This document shows positions 35,293-43,499 of a stretch of DNA of 64,000 nt, one piece after another (position 1 is the stretch's first letter; the number at the start of each line of letters is the position of its first letter). Under the pieces are notes generated by a model. That model saw nothing but the letters and a program-made list of their open reading frames with translations. It made no database searches and was not told where the DNA came from. Both the position numbers and the translations under genes were made by a program. Origin of the DNA: JBBQFC01 sp038321615 (GTDB taxonomy: Bacteria; Bacteroidota; Bacteroidia; Flavobacteriales_D; Cryomorphaceae); the NCBI GenBank assembly GCA_038321615.1, contig JBBQFC010000011.1, forward strand, positions 1-64,000. The letters run 5' to 3'.

Positions 35293-36270
35293 CTATTTCA
35301 ATTCCGGCGCTTTCAACGATTCAATTACAATCTCTTCGAATCCGGGCAGGGTTCGGTAGGCGTAATCCACTTTCCATTTAGACGAATATTCAAATCCAAC
35401 TTCCAGAAAATGTTTCTGGTCGGGGCGGTTGCGGCCCAAGGTGGCATCGTTTTCCCGAAAATTAATTACCGCCGGAATATCGCGGTGGATCAGGAAATAA
35501 TTGGGATGGGTAATGTATCCAAGTGGGGTTACGTCGTAAGGGATAAAACCTGCGATCCCAAACAATTCTTTTGCCCGATTTGTCCAGGGCACCAACATGC
35601 CGTGCAGCCATCGATCGGCTTCATTTCCATTGGCTAAAAATTGAGTGTCAACAGCACCAAGGAGCACGTATTCGCTGCACTCGTAACCGCTAAGCACCAC
35701 CTTAATACCAGAATTTAGAACGACCCGAAATGCTTCGACGTCTTTCTCAAAGTTGTAATCGCCTACGGTGTTTTGACGCAAGCCAGGCTGGAAAGGATAG
35801 CCGGTCCTGCGTCCGGCGCAGAATACGATTTCCGTCATTTGGGGAATTAATTCAGGATGATTTTGAATGACCGTTGCCACATTGGTAGCCGGCCCCAAGG
35901 CCAGAATAGTGAGTTTTTCTTTTCGTAAGGCCTCGGCTAAAGCGCGCGAACCGTCTGTCTCAACACCCAAATCTTTGCATTCGGGCGAACCTTTGGAAAT
36001 CGGAATTTGCCTCGAAGGGGCGTAGTATTTCAAAATCTGCCTGGTAACTTCCATACCGTAATCTACCTCTGTGATCAAACTGATGCCCGCGATGGAAATA
36101 CTCGGCTGAGCAAGAGCCATAATTAAGGTCACACCGTCATCTACTTCACGTGGCGCGCGTTCGGGAAGACCCATCATGATGTCGGTGTCGAACCAGATTC
36201 GTATGGGCGCCTCTTGTGCAGATGCCGATAGCCAGGTGCAGAATAGCGCAGTTGCTAAAACATATTTCAT
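35293..36270 (-). CDS. Exported nucleoside hydrolase
   Basis: A 325-residue inosine-uridine-preferring nucleoside hydrolase family enzyme, which cleaves the N-glycosidic bond to release base and ribose. A signal peptide (residues 1-18, ...WLSASAQ) places it in the periplasm. The Ca2+-binding aspartate cluster is present in an expanded form, IWFDTDIMMG...REVDDGVTL (residues 25-48). LTILALGPATNVATVIQ (about residue 120) and a late VGDYNFEKDVEA (about 170) match the family's ribose-binding loops. It ends a three-gene run after a TonB receptor and a kinase-like gene, overlapping the latter by 4 bp. Confidence 0.88.
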   Translation of the reverse strand: MKYVLATALFCTWLSASAQEAPIRIWFDTDIMMGLPERAPREVDDGVTLIMALAQPSISIAGISLITEVDYGMEVTRQILKYYAPSRQIPISKGSPECKDLGVETDGSRALAEALRKEKLTILALGPATNVATVIQNHPELIPQMTEIVFCAGRRTGYPFQPGLRQNTVGDYNFEKDVEAFRVVLNSGIKVVLSGYECSEYVLLGAVDTQFLANGNEADRWLHGMLVPWTNRAKELFGIAGFIPYDVTPLGYITHPNYFLIHRDIPAVINFRENDATLGRNRPDQKHFLEVGFEYSSKWKVDYAYRTLPGFEEIVIESLKAPELK

Positions 36271-37253
36271 AAGTCGAGAGATTTAAGCGTTTCTACCGTC
36301 AATACTTTACGGCTTGTAAGATCGTGCGTAAGCGGCAGTTGGGCTACTCCAAACAGCCGCCGCAGCGTTTCGATTCCGGAAAAGGCTTCCACAGCTTTAT
36401 GATCGTAAGCACCATAGGCTTTAAAGGCTTCATCAATCTGAAGGGCAGTAGCACCAGCAAATCTGAGATGTGCGTGCATTACGCCTAAATCGAAAGCCGC
36501 TGGACCCGTAAATCCAAATTCGGGATCGATAATTTTGAGCCCTTTGGCTGTATGCAACCAGCTACCCGGATAATAGTCGCCGTGGAGAAGAGCGCCATCT
36601 TTTGCAGTCAAATAAATCTGGCCCCAATGCGCAGCAAAATCAGCCAGGGCCCGATTTGGGTAGATCAATTCTGCTGCAAGGTTTTGAAGGCCATCGTGTA
36701 TGGCGTTTAGTTCAAAACCGCAGTCTGCCCGAAAAGGCAGATCGAAAATATGGGCGTGATTTAATCTCCGCATGGCTCCGTTGGTCAGCGGTTCGCTTTC
36801 GGTAGCACCTTGATGCAGGAAGCACAAAAAGTCAAGGAGATGACCGACCGTTTCCCAATCGATATTTTGATTGACTTGGTACCAAAAGGTAAAATCGGAA
36901 CCAACTCCAAGATCTTCCATCACCAAAATGTGGTTGGCCTTGTCGAAAGCGTAAATCTCTGGCAACCATTGAGCCACTCCTTTTATCATCTTGGTTTCGG
37001 CGTAAAACGCAGCCTCCATTTCGCCGCGCTCTATGGGCGCGGCGATGGATGGATATTTCTGCACGTAAGGTTTCGCTTGCTTTACTATCAGACTTCCTTC
37101 TTGAAATACGGCTCGAAGCACTACATTCATGTTGCCTTCTCCGGCTTTTTCCAGGTGGCTTATGTGGCCTAAATCGAAGCTTGGAACTTGGGCAATTAGG
37201 TATTCCGTGAGCTCGTTTTCCGTAAGGCGCTCTATTTCCAAAAGTTGAACCAT
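36267..37253 (-). CDS. Aminoglycoside phosphotransferase-fold sugar kinase (methylthioribose kinase-like)
   Basis: A 328-residue cytosolic kinase of the APH/choline-kinase fold. ATP-binding HLEKAGEGNMNVVLRAV and the Lys in SLIVKQAKPYV form the N-lobe; the catalytic loop is LLHGDYYPGSWL (about residue 218) and the metal motif IIDPEFGFTGPAAFDLGVM (about 236). GDYYPGSW and DPEF...FDLG are closest to 5-methylthioribose kinase (MtnK), so a ribose or methylthioribose substrate is likely. Its neighbours, a TonB receptor and a nucleoside hydrolase with a 4-bp overlap, fit phosphorylation of the ribose released from nucleosides. No other methionine-salvage gene is nearby, which argues against a strict MtnK role. 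Confidence 0.78.
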   Translation of the reverse strand: MVQLLEIERLTENELTEYLIAQVPSFDLGHISHLEKAGEGNMNVVLRAVFQEGSLIVKQAKPYVQKYPSIAAPIERGEMEAAFYAETKMIKGVAQWLPEIYAFDKANHILVMEDLGVGSDFTFWYQVNQNIDWETVGHLLDFLCFLHQGATESEPLTNGAMRRLNHAHIFDLPFRADCGFELNAIHDGLQNLAAELIYPNRALADFAAHWGQIYLTAKDGALLHGDYYPGSWLHTAKGLKIIDPEFGFTGPAAFDLGVMHAHLRFAGATALQIDEAFKAYGAYDHKAVEAFSGIETLRRLFGVAQLPLTHDLTSRKVLTVETLKSLDL

Positions 37254-37255
37254 AA

Positions 37256-40200
37256 TTAAAAGATAAAGCGTGTACCGAATTGGAATTGACGCGGCGGCGA
37301 AGCATTGATAATGCGGTAATTATTAGAATCAGGCGGCCCCACTTGGACTTGATTGCTCGTGCCACGCGTGGAGCTGAAACCCGACCAGTTTTGGGCATCG
37401 AAAATGTTAAACACGTCGACACTGAATTCAAATCCATTTTTTGAATTATTCAATCTCAAGAGGTATTTAATTGAAAGGTCGAAGGTGGCAGACCAGGGTA
37501 AACGGCCTGCAGCTTCTTCTTCGCCTGGCCATCGGTCGGCGGTGAGGCCGAAGCTCTCGCCGTCGCCATTGAGATCTGTAGTGCCAAACACGGTGGCGTC
37601 GGCTACACGGGTCACAGGCTGTCCGCTTTGAAGTAGTGCTGTAGGCGCAATCGATAAGCCTTTCAAGGGTTGGTAAAGTACCACAGCGCTCATCACGTGG
37701 CGGCGGTCATTCTCATCCCACACAAATTCGGCGTCGAAGTCATTATTGTCCTGTGCACGGGTATTAATTGAGCTGGTATTGCTCTTGGTCCAGCTGAGGG
37801 TGTAGAGCAAGCGGTATCCCAATTTGCCATCGGCCAGCTCGCGTTGAAGCATAAAATTTAAAGCGGTATAGTTTGCTCTTCCCGCCGTTTCGGTCATAAA
37901 TATATTGCGGGCTCCACCGCGCAGGGTATCACCATTTATTACATTGAAAAAGCGACCACCTGCATTGTACACGGGTATTGGCCGACTCAAATCGCCTTCT
38001 GCTCGCGTGCGCGCCACTACATCGGCAGCATCTACACCTGGCTCAAATAAGTAAGGAGAAGCGACATTCAAATTCCTGATGATGTATAGCCCTTCTGTGC
38101 GCGTATGTACTGCGTCGAAAATGAAAATGGTTTCATTGTCTGGCTTGTATTGATAGCCCAATGTGAACTGATGGCTGTACGGATTGTCCCAGCCATTGGG
38201 ATTAAGAATTCGGGCGTTGTTTGTGAAAATATTCTCGCGTGCATCGCTTAGCTCCGCTCCCGAAGGACCGTTTAGATAGGTTACTCCTGGTAAATTTGCC
38301 CGCTGATTTCCATTGAAGGTGATCTGGTTTAAATCAACATCGGCATCGAGCAATCCCAATCGTTGAAGATTGAAGGTGATCTGGTTTAAATCAGCATCGG
38401 CATCGAGCAATCCCAATCGTTGAAGCTCTTCCAATTGCTTGAAAAAATCGCCGGAAGTGGTGCTGAATTGAAGCGCATCGCTGTAAACGGAGTATTTAAT
38501 TTTATCGTAGAATATTCCATAACCACCGCGAATGACGCTGCGCTCATTGAGCTTGTAATTTGCACTCAAACGCGGGGCTATATTGTTCCAGTCGCCCTGA
38601 TCGCCACCCGATTTCGAGAGATTGTCATAATCCCATCGCAGACCGGCATTTACATTTAATCGATCGCTTACCGCATACGTATCTTCGATGTAAAGGCTGG
38701 TTACATTTTGGGTCTTTCCGAATGATTTGGTTTGAAGTTCTACTTCGTATAGTAGTACTTCCACATCCGATGGGATATCTTCCACATCAAGGGTTGAACC
38801 CAGATTCTGGTTTTGAAGATCGGCCAATTGGGTGGAGTCTAGCCGCACCGTATATTGCCCAAAAGGATTGCCTCCACCTAAAAGCGCGAAATCAGAAGAA
38901 ATAAATTCCACACCCGCTTTCACGTGGTGAGCTCCTTCGTTGTAGAACCATTTGTTTTGGAATTGTTGGGTATATTCTTTGTCATCGAAAATGGCGCCCG
39001 ATTGGCCGAGAACGGCGATATTTTGTCCGGCAGGATTGCGCACGGTAACAGATGGCGAAGTGGGGTTAACCGGTTGGCGGAAATTCCAGCGGAAGTAGCT
39101 GGTTTGAAAGTTCAATTCTGTAGCCCAACGATTATTGATACTCATTTGGTTGCGCAGAGCGATGAGATACGTATCATTTTGCTGTGCCGACGCTGAAGAC
39201 GGAAAGTTATTGCCGCCTTCGAGGCCACCGCCTTGCCGATCGATGTAAATTTCGCCAAGTTGTGTACGAAGGGACGAACGGATTTTTTTATTCCAGAGAT
39301 GATCGACTTTAAGTGAATGATAGGTGAAACGATTGTAACCCCGCACCGTTTCGTTCACATTTAGATCGGGTACATTGAGCAAGTTATCCTTGATATCTGT
39401 GGTATGCTCTACGTTCCAGTACAAAAAGGTCTTGTCTTTTTGCAAAGGCGCACCAATCGACCAGCCACCTTGGTAGCGTTGAAATCCGTCCTTCACCTGG
39501 TTTCCCGAAAGGTCGAGTGTGGCGAAGTCGCTGGGTGCATCTACCACAGCTCCCGGACGCGTTAGAAAGAACACTTCACCGGTTACTTCGTTGGTTCCAG
39601 AGCGCGACAATACATTCACTATACCGTTGCTCGTATTACCCCACTCGGCAGAGTAGTTGTTGGTAAGCACGGTTACGTTCTCCACAAAACCCACAGGTGT
39701 ATTGAGCTTCATATTTCCAAGGAAACGCTCATTATTATCCATCCCATCGATGAGGTAATTGGTGAAAATCCCGTTTAAGCCATTTATGCTCACATTAGGC
39801 CCTTCGGCATAGCCCAGTACTGCGATTGTGACGTTTGGAAGGCGGTAAAGACTGCGGGTAATATCGCGCCCTTCGATGGGCATTTTCATAAGCTCTTCTT
39901 TTTTGATTTGCCCGGATACAGTCGCGTTCTGGGTGTTCATTTTCGCAAGTGGCGAGCTGGAGATCAACACTTCGCCGAGTACGGCCGTAACCCTGCTTGG
40001 AGCATAAAGTCGAAAACTGATTGTCTGCCCCGCTTGCGGCTTCAACGGAGTAGAAGATGCAAATTGGTAGTCTTCGTTATCCAGTGTGTAGGCGATGTAA
40101 TTTTCGCCCGGACGTAGGTTTTCGAATAACGCAACTCCGGAAGCATTTGTCGCTTGACTGGTTTCAGTTTTATCGATTTCGTTTTTCAGGAATACTTGCA

Positions 40201-40312
40201 TGCCGGCGATCGGTTTTTCATCGCGCAAGCCCTGCAAAGATATTTCAATAGATTGAGCACGCATAAAGTTGCTAATAAGCGCGAACGCGCCAAAGAGTAA
40301 AAGATTTTTCAC
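37256..40312 (-). CDS. TonB-dependent outer-membrane receptor (carboxypeptidase-regulatory-like N-terminus)
   Basis: A 1018-residue receptor: signal peptide (residues 1-19, ...SNFMRAQ), a CarboxypepD_reg/CNA-B-like domain (about 20-105), a plug (about 125-260, with GPNVSINGLNGIFTNYLIDG and WGNTSNGIVNVLSRSGTNEV) and a long 22-strand barrel ending in an aromatic residue (...FQFGTRFIF). It imports a substrate with energy from TonB. A SusD partner is absent, so this is not a classic polysaccharide locus; the downstream kinase and nucleoside hydrolase suggest nucleosides. A recent 57-bp tandem duplication lies in the barrel (about residues 630-667). Confidence 0.9.
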   Translation of the reverse strand: MKNLLLFGAFALISNFMRAQSIEISLQGLRDEKPIAGMQVFLKNEIDKTETSQATNASGVALFENLRPGENYIAYTLDNEDYQFASSTPLKPQAGQTISFRLYAPSRVTAVLGEVLISSSPLAKMNTQNATVSGQIKKEELMKMPIEGRDITRSLYRLPNVTIAVLGYAEGPNVSINGLNGIFTNYLIDGMDNNERFLGNMKLNTPVGFVENVTVLTNNYSAEWGNTSNGIVNVLSRSGTNEVTGEVFFLTRPGAVVDAPSDFATLDLSGNQVKDGFQRYQGGWSIGAPLQKDKTFLYWNVEHTTDIKDNLLNVPDLNVNETVRGYNRFTYHSLKVDHLWNKKIRSSLRTQLGEIYIDRQGGGLEGGNNFPSSASAQQNDTYLIALRNQMSINNRWATELNFQTSYFRWNFRQPVNPTSPSVTVRNPAGQNIAVLGQSGAIFDDKEYTQQFQNKWFYNEGAHHVKAGVEFISSDFALLGGGNPFGQYTVRLDSTQLADLQNQNLGSTLDVEDIPSDVEVLLYEVELQTKSFGKTQNVTSLYIEDTYAVSDRLNVNAGLRWDYDNLSKSGGDQGDWNNIAPRLSANYKLNERSVIRGGYGIFYDKIKYSVYSDALQFSTTSGDFFKQLEELQRLGLLDADADLNQITFNLQRLGLLDADVDLNQITFNGNQRANLPGVTYLNGPSGAELSDARENIFTNNARILNPNGWDNPYSHQFTLGYQYKPDNETIFIFDAVHTRTEGLYIIRNLNVASPYLFEPGVDAADVVARTRAEGDLSRPIPVYNAGGRFFNVINGDTLRGGARNIFMTETAGRANYTALNFMLQRELADGKLGYRLLYTLSWTKSNTSSINTRAQDNNDFDAEFVWDENDRRHVMSAVVLYQPLKGLSIAPTALLQSGQPVTRVADATVFGTTDLNGDGESFGLTADRWPGEEEAAGRLPWSATFDLSIKYLLRLNNSKNGFEFSVDVFNIFDAQNWSGFSSTRGTSNQVQVGPPDSNNYRIINASPPRQFQFGTRFIF
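38312..38425 (-). repeat. 57-bp tandem duplication inside the TonB receptor gene
   Basis: Two adjacent 57-bp copies (38312-38368 and 38369-38425) differ at one position. They encode LQRLGLLDADADLNQITFN and LQRLGLLDADVDLNQITFN in tandem and keep the frame. The near identity points to a recent slippage or recombination event. Confidence 0.95.
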
Positions 40313-40375
40313 TTTAGTTTGGTTATATTGGATTAAGTGGGAAGAATGTGGGAGCCTATTGGGCTCGCAGAAACA

Positions 40376-41104
40376 CTAAATCCAAACGGGTGGCCCGCGC
40401 CGAGATAATCCTGAAAGAAACTGATATTGTGGGAGGTAGGAATCGACTTTGGAATCCCAGCTTCGATTTTCTTCGATGCACAGAAGCAATAAACCTATCT
40501 GTACGAGTGCATTCTTACGTAAGGGTCGTTCTTTCAACCATTGCTGCAGCGAGCGCAAGTTGTCGATATCGCGCAGCGTGGCCAGCACGCGGCAGGACGA
40601 CTCTTCCGACTGAAATTTGGAAAGCAAGGAAACATGCACCTTTTCCTTATCGGCAAGTGCTGCCAACATATCCATGCGCGCGTAGTGCGATTCGCTAATC
40701 CCTATCAGGTAATCGCCACCATCGAAAGTAGGGCCAAGTACTGCAGTGTTTGTCTGCAGCGCATCTACAGCAGCCGCAATGTGCGACTTTGATAATTCTG
40801 GAACATCGCTGGCAAGGGCTATCACAGCTTTAAATCCAAGCGCGAAATATTCTTCAAATGCATTGCACAAGCGTTGGGGTAAACCCTCACCAATTTGATC
40901 ATTTTCTGAAAGCAGAAAACTATAAACGCCCGAAGAACTGGCAACACGTGCCGCTCGCCTGTGGAGCGATTCCGCCCACTCCAAACCCCGATGATTCGCA
41001 GGCAACGATTTAGCAAGCAACTCTTTTTTTGCACGGCGGGAAAACACCAAAATAGCGATTTCGCTGTGCTTAAGATGATTTTTTGACAGGTTGGACAATG
41101 GCAT
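40376..41104 (-). CDS. DUF2064/TIGR04282 glycosyltransferase-like protein
   Basis: A 242-residue protein with a nucleotide-diphospho-sugar-transferase-like core: an ILVFSRR start strand (about residue 22), KAVIALASDVPELS (about 90-103, the DxP position) and GPTFDGGDYLIGIS (about 123-136), which is the DUF2064 signature. The C-terminal 30 residues are hydrophobic then polar. ATG 41104 is chosen over the upstream TTG 41125. It precedes the TonB receptor by 63 bp on the same strand, so it may be a loose operon member, but no functional link is clear. It is divergent from the asparagine-synthetase-like gene. Confidence 0.75.
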   Translation of the reverse strand: MPLSNLSKNHLKHSEIAILVFSRRAKKELLAKSLPANHRGLEWAESLHRRAARVASSSGVYSFLLSENDQIGEGLPQRLCNAFEEYFALGFKAVIALASDVPELSKSHIAAAVDALQTNTAVLGPTFDGGDYLIGISESHYARMDMLAALADKEKVHVSLLSKFQSEESSCRVLATLRDIDNLRSLQQWLKERPLRKNALVQIGLLLLCIEENRSWDSKVDSYLPQYQFLSGLSRRGPPVWI

Positions 41105-41197
41105 TGGGAGCGCAAAGATGATCAATTTATCAACTTACTCCCTGTAAGGCCAAACAGATTTTAAGATGAATTCAAAAAATGTCGGCCACAGAACGCA

Positions 41198-42925
41198 TTG
41201 ATTTTATTTCGACATCTTCGCTCTCCCGATTCCACCCCGTTGCCAGGCTACTCCTTATTTATTAATCATAAAAGTGAAGCAATTGAGCTTGCCGTGGATG
41301 CGTATTCAGCGCCACTGGCTTGGTCAGCAAAGGATTGCCATCGCTCCGATAGCACCATACTCTTGGGAATGGGATATAGCGCCTACCCTTTTGCTAAGCA
41401 TAGCATCGGATATGTTGACTTTTATTTTGAAGGCTATGTGTACAATAAAGCCTACAAGGAGCTCGGTGAAGTCTGCGTTAAGCTCTTGTTGGCTAAAAAC
41501 TGGCCCGCTTTGGCTACCCTCGTCAAGGAATGCGACGGAGAGTTTCTGATGCTCTTTTATAACAGCCAGCTTCAAAAGTGGTTTGTGATTAACGATTCCT
41601 GGGGAAGGCTGCCGGTGTACTGTTCGTTTTCCGATTCCAAAGTCGCGGTTTCGCGCGATATGCAAATATTGAAGGGGATAGGACTTGCTGATGTCCCGAG
41701 CAGAATAGCTATGGCAGAGTACATGCTGTTTGGATTCAACCTGGGTACCCGGACCTTTTGGCCTGGCATCAACAAGTTAGAACCACATAGCATTGTGGAG
41801 ATCGATGAAAAAACGGGTTTTACAAACGAAATGCACTTTTTCCAAATGCCGGTAATGAGTACTTCTGAAAAGTCGGCAGATCGAATCCTAGATGCTCTTT
41901 CGCAAGCCATGAACGATAGACTAAATGCTTTGCCTTCCCTTTGTTTGTCGCTGAGCGGCGGCCTCGATTCTCGTTTAATAGCTGGGGTGCTGACTAAAGC
42001 TGGTCACCAAATTCCGGCACGAACATTTGTGCGAGCGGCAAATAAATCGAACCAGGATAAGATTGGTGCGCTTGCCATCGCCAAGTCGCTCGGCTGGCGA
42101 GATTATAAGCTATATCATGTTGCTGAGCAGAGCATCGAAGATATCCAAGGCTTAGCTCTGCTTAAACCAGGTTTGAATAACCTGAGCATGTCGTGGATTT
42201 TGCCCTACTTGCGTGATATTGCCCAAAATAATTTCTCGCTAATAACCGGAGATGGCGGCGATAAGTTTTTAGTAGATACGCGCCCTCTTCGCAAGCTTTC
42301 GAGTCAGAATGAATTCGTTGCTTACTTAATAAGGTATCATGGGCGGTCAACTTTAAAGGAAGTATCACAACTTTCTGAATTTTCCGAAATGGAGCTTCAG
42401 AATCATCTCACCGAGTACTTCAAATCTTACGCTACCAAAGATTTTAAGCTCGCGCACCGTCATTTTATGTTTCGCGAAAGAGCCATGAATTGGCTTTTTG
42501 AAGGCGAAGACCGGAATAGATGCTTCGCTTGGAGCACTACCCCTTATTACAATCCAGCCTTTATTGCAGAAGCCATGCTTTTCGAAGATGGCGATAAAGC
42601 TTACGGCAGACTCTTTCGATTGCTCTTCGACAAATTGCCGGGCGATTTGAACGCCATTTCAAACCCAAACTGGAATAGCTCCTTGAAGCAGAGAAATAAA
42701 ATAAGATTCCTCATGTGGAGGCAAGCGGTGAAATCTTATTTGCCCCTGAGAAGGCGGAGTGTTGTGTTAAAAAATTTTCGTTTTCATCAGTTGATGCAGA
42801 CGCCCCAGGCACAAACTGACATGCCGTATCTTTCACAAGATCAATCGGATCGGTATACCGAGATACAATGGTATGATTTGCTTACCCTTCTTTTCGCTAC
42901 CAAGCCAGGTGTTCTGCCGGATTGA
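41198..42925 (+). CDS. Asparagine synthetase-like (AsnB family) protein, start uncertain, possible N-terminal frameshift
   Basis: A 575-residue AsnB-type protein: a degenerate glutaminase-like domain without Cys2 (about 1-215), then the AANH synthetase domain with the PP-loop LCLSLSGGLDSRLIAGVL (about 248-265) and LITGDGGDKFL (about 347). Lacking the nucleophile Cys, it would use ammonia or act in natural-product amide or beta-lactam-like synthesis. The open frame offers only TTG 41198. An ATG at 41179 reads MSATERIDFISTSSL, a plausible N-terminus, but one frame off; removing a base near 41221-41228 would join it to PDSTPLPGYSLFINH. Either a real frameshift or an error is possible. Confidence 0.75.
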   Translation: MILFRHLRSPDSTPLPGYSLFINHKSEAIELAVDAYSAPLAWSAKDCHRSDSTILLGMGYSAYPFAKHSIGYVDFYFEGYVYNKAYKELGEVCVKLLLAKNWPALATLVKECDGEFLMLFYNSQLQKWFVINDSWGRLPVYCSFSDSKVAVSRDMQILKGIGLADVPSRIAMAEYMLFGFNLGTRTFWPGINKLEPHSIVEIDEKTGFTNEMHFFQMPVMSTSEKSADRILDALSQAMNDRLNALPSLCLSLSGGLDSRLIAGVLTKAGHQIPARTFVRAANKSNQDKIGALAIAKSLGWRDYKLYHVAEQSIEDIQGLALLKPGLNNLSMSWILPYLRDIAQNNFSLITGDGGDKFLVDTRPLRKLSSQNEFVAYLIRYHGRSTLKEVSQLSEFSEMELQNHLTEYFKSYATKDFKLAHRHFMFRERAMNWLFEGEDRNRCFAWSTTPYYNPAFIAEAMLFEDGDKAYGRLFRLLFDKLPGDLNAISNPNWNSSLKQRNKIRFLMWRQAVKSYLPLRRRSVVLKNFRFHQLMQTPQAQTDMPYLSQDQSDRYTEIQWYDLLTLLFATKPGVLPD

Positions 42926-42939
42926 TGTCCCAAATCGAT

Positions 42940-42947
42940 TACTTTTG
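42940..42947 (+). promoter_or_regulatory. Possible -7 element of the small barrel gene
   Basis: TACTTTTG, matching TAnnTTTG, lies 18 bp before the ATG at 42966. A TTG at 42922-42924 is 15 bp upstream, slightly too close for the ideal spacing. Confidence 0.4.
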
Positions 42948-42965
42948 CAGTCCAAAAAAAAATAC

Positions 42966-43424
42966 ATGTACAAGCAAACATTTCTCTGCGCACTTTTGAT
43001 TTCTATGGCGTCCATTGCCCAGGCTCAAAGCCCAATTGGCGAAGGCGGAAAACAAATCAACTTTGGTCTTGGTTTGAACAACGACGGACTTCCGGTCTAT
43101 TTCGGAATGGACTTTGGCGTGCATCCAGATATCACGGTTGGTGGGCAAATCGGACTTGACTTGGGTCTTGATTACATAGCCCTGAGCGGACGAGGCGATT
43201 ACCATTTTAATACTATCATGAATATCCCCCAAGATTGGGATTTCTACGCAGGGCTTAGCTTAGGTTTTGTGGCGGGTATCGATAATGATTATGACAGTGA
43301 CCTCGATTTCGGTCTCCAGATAGGTGGTCGGTATTATTGGAATTCCGATTGGGGCGTAAACTTAGAATTTGGCGGTGGAAATAATCTGAGCGGAGGTCGT
43401 ATCGGGGTTTCAAAGCGATTTTAA
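42966..43424 (+). CDS. Small outer-membrane beta-barrel protein
   Basis: A 152-residue protein with a signal peptide (residues 1-20, ...ASIAQAQ) and about eight short alternating strands rich in Gly, Asp, Tyr and Trp, ending in Phe (IGVSKRF), typical of small OmpX/OmpW-like barrels. An acidic DNDYDSDLDFGLQIG segment resembles a Ca2+-binding loop. No specific function is evident. ATG 42966 is chosen because it begins the signal peptide; the upstream in-frame extension overlaps the previous gene. Confidence 0.75.
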   Translation: MYKQTFLCALLISMASIAQAQSPIGEGGKQINFGLGLNNDGLPVYFGMDFGVHPDITVGGQIGLDLGLDYIALSGRGDYHFNTIMNIPQDWDFYAGLSLGFVAGIDNDYDSDLDFGLQIGGRYYWNSDWGVNLEFGGGNNLSGGRIGVSKRF

Positions 43425-43445
43425 GATAATTTAAGGATAACTAGG

Positions 43446-43478
43446 AAGCCATTTGAAGCATTTGACTTAGAATGGCTT
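43446..43478 (+). terminator. Rho-independent terminator after the small barrel gene
   Basis: An 8-bp stem, AAGCCATT (43446-43453) with AATGGCTT (43471-43478), encloses a 17-nt loop and is followed by TTTTCTTTG. It ends transcription 20 bp after the barrel stop and just before the subtilase gene. Confidence 0.65.
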
Positions 43479-43499
43479 TTTCTTTGCATTTTTATATAG

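Noticed and set aside
36832..37437. 201-codon minus-strand frame
   Set aside because: It is out of frame within the kinase-like and TonB receptor genes, Arg/Ser-rich as typical for shadow frames.
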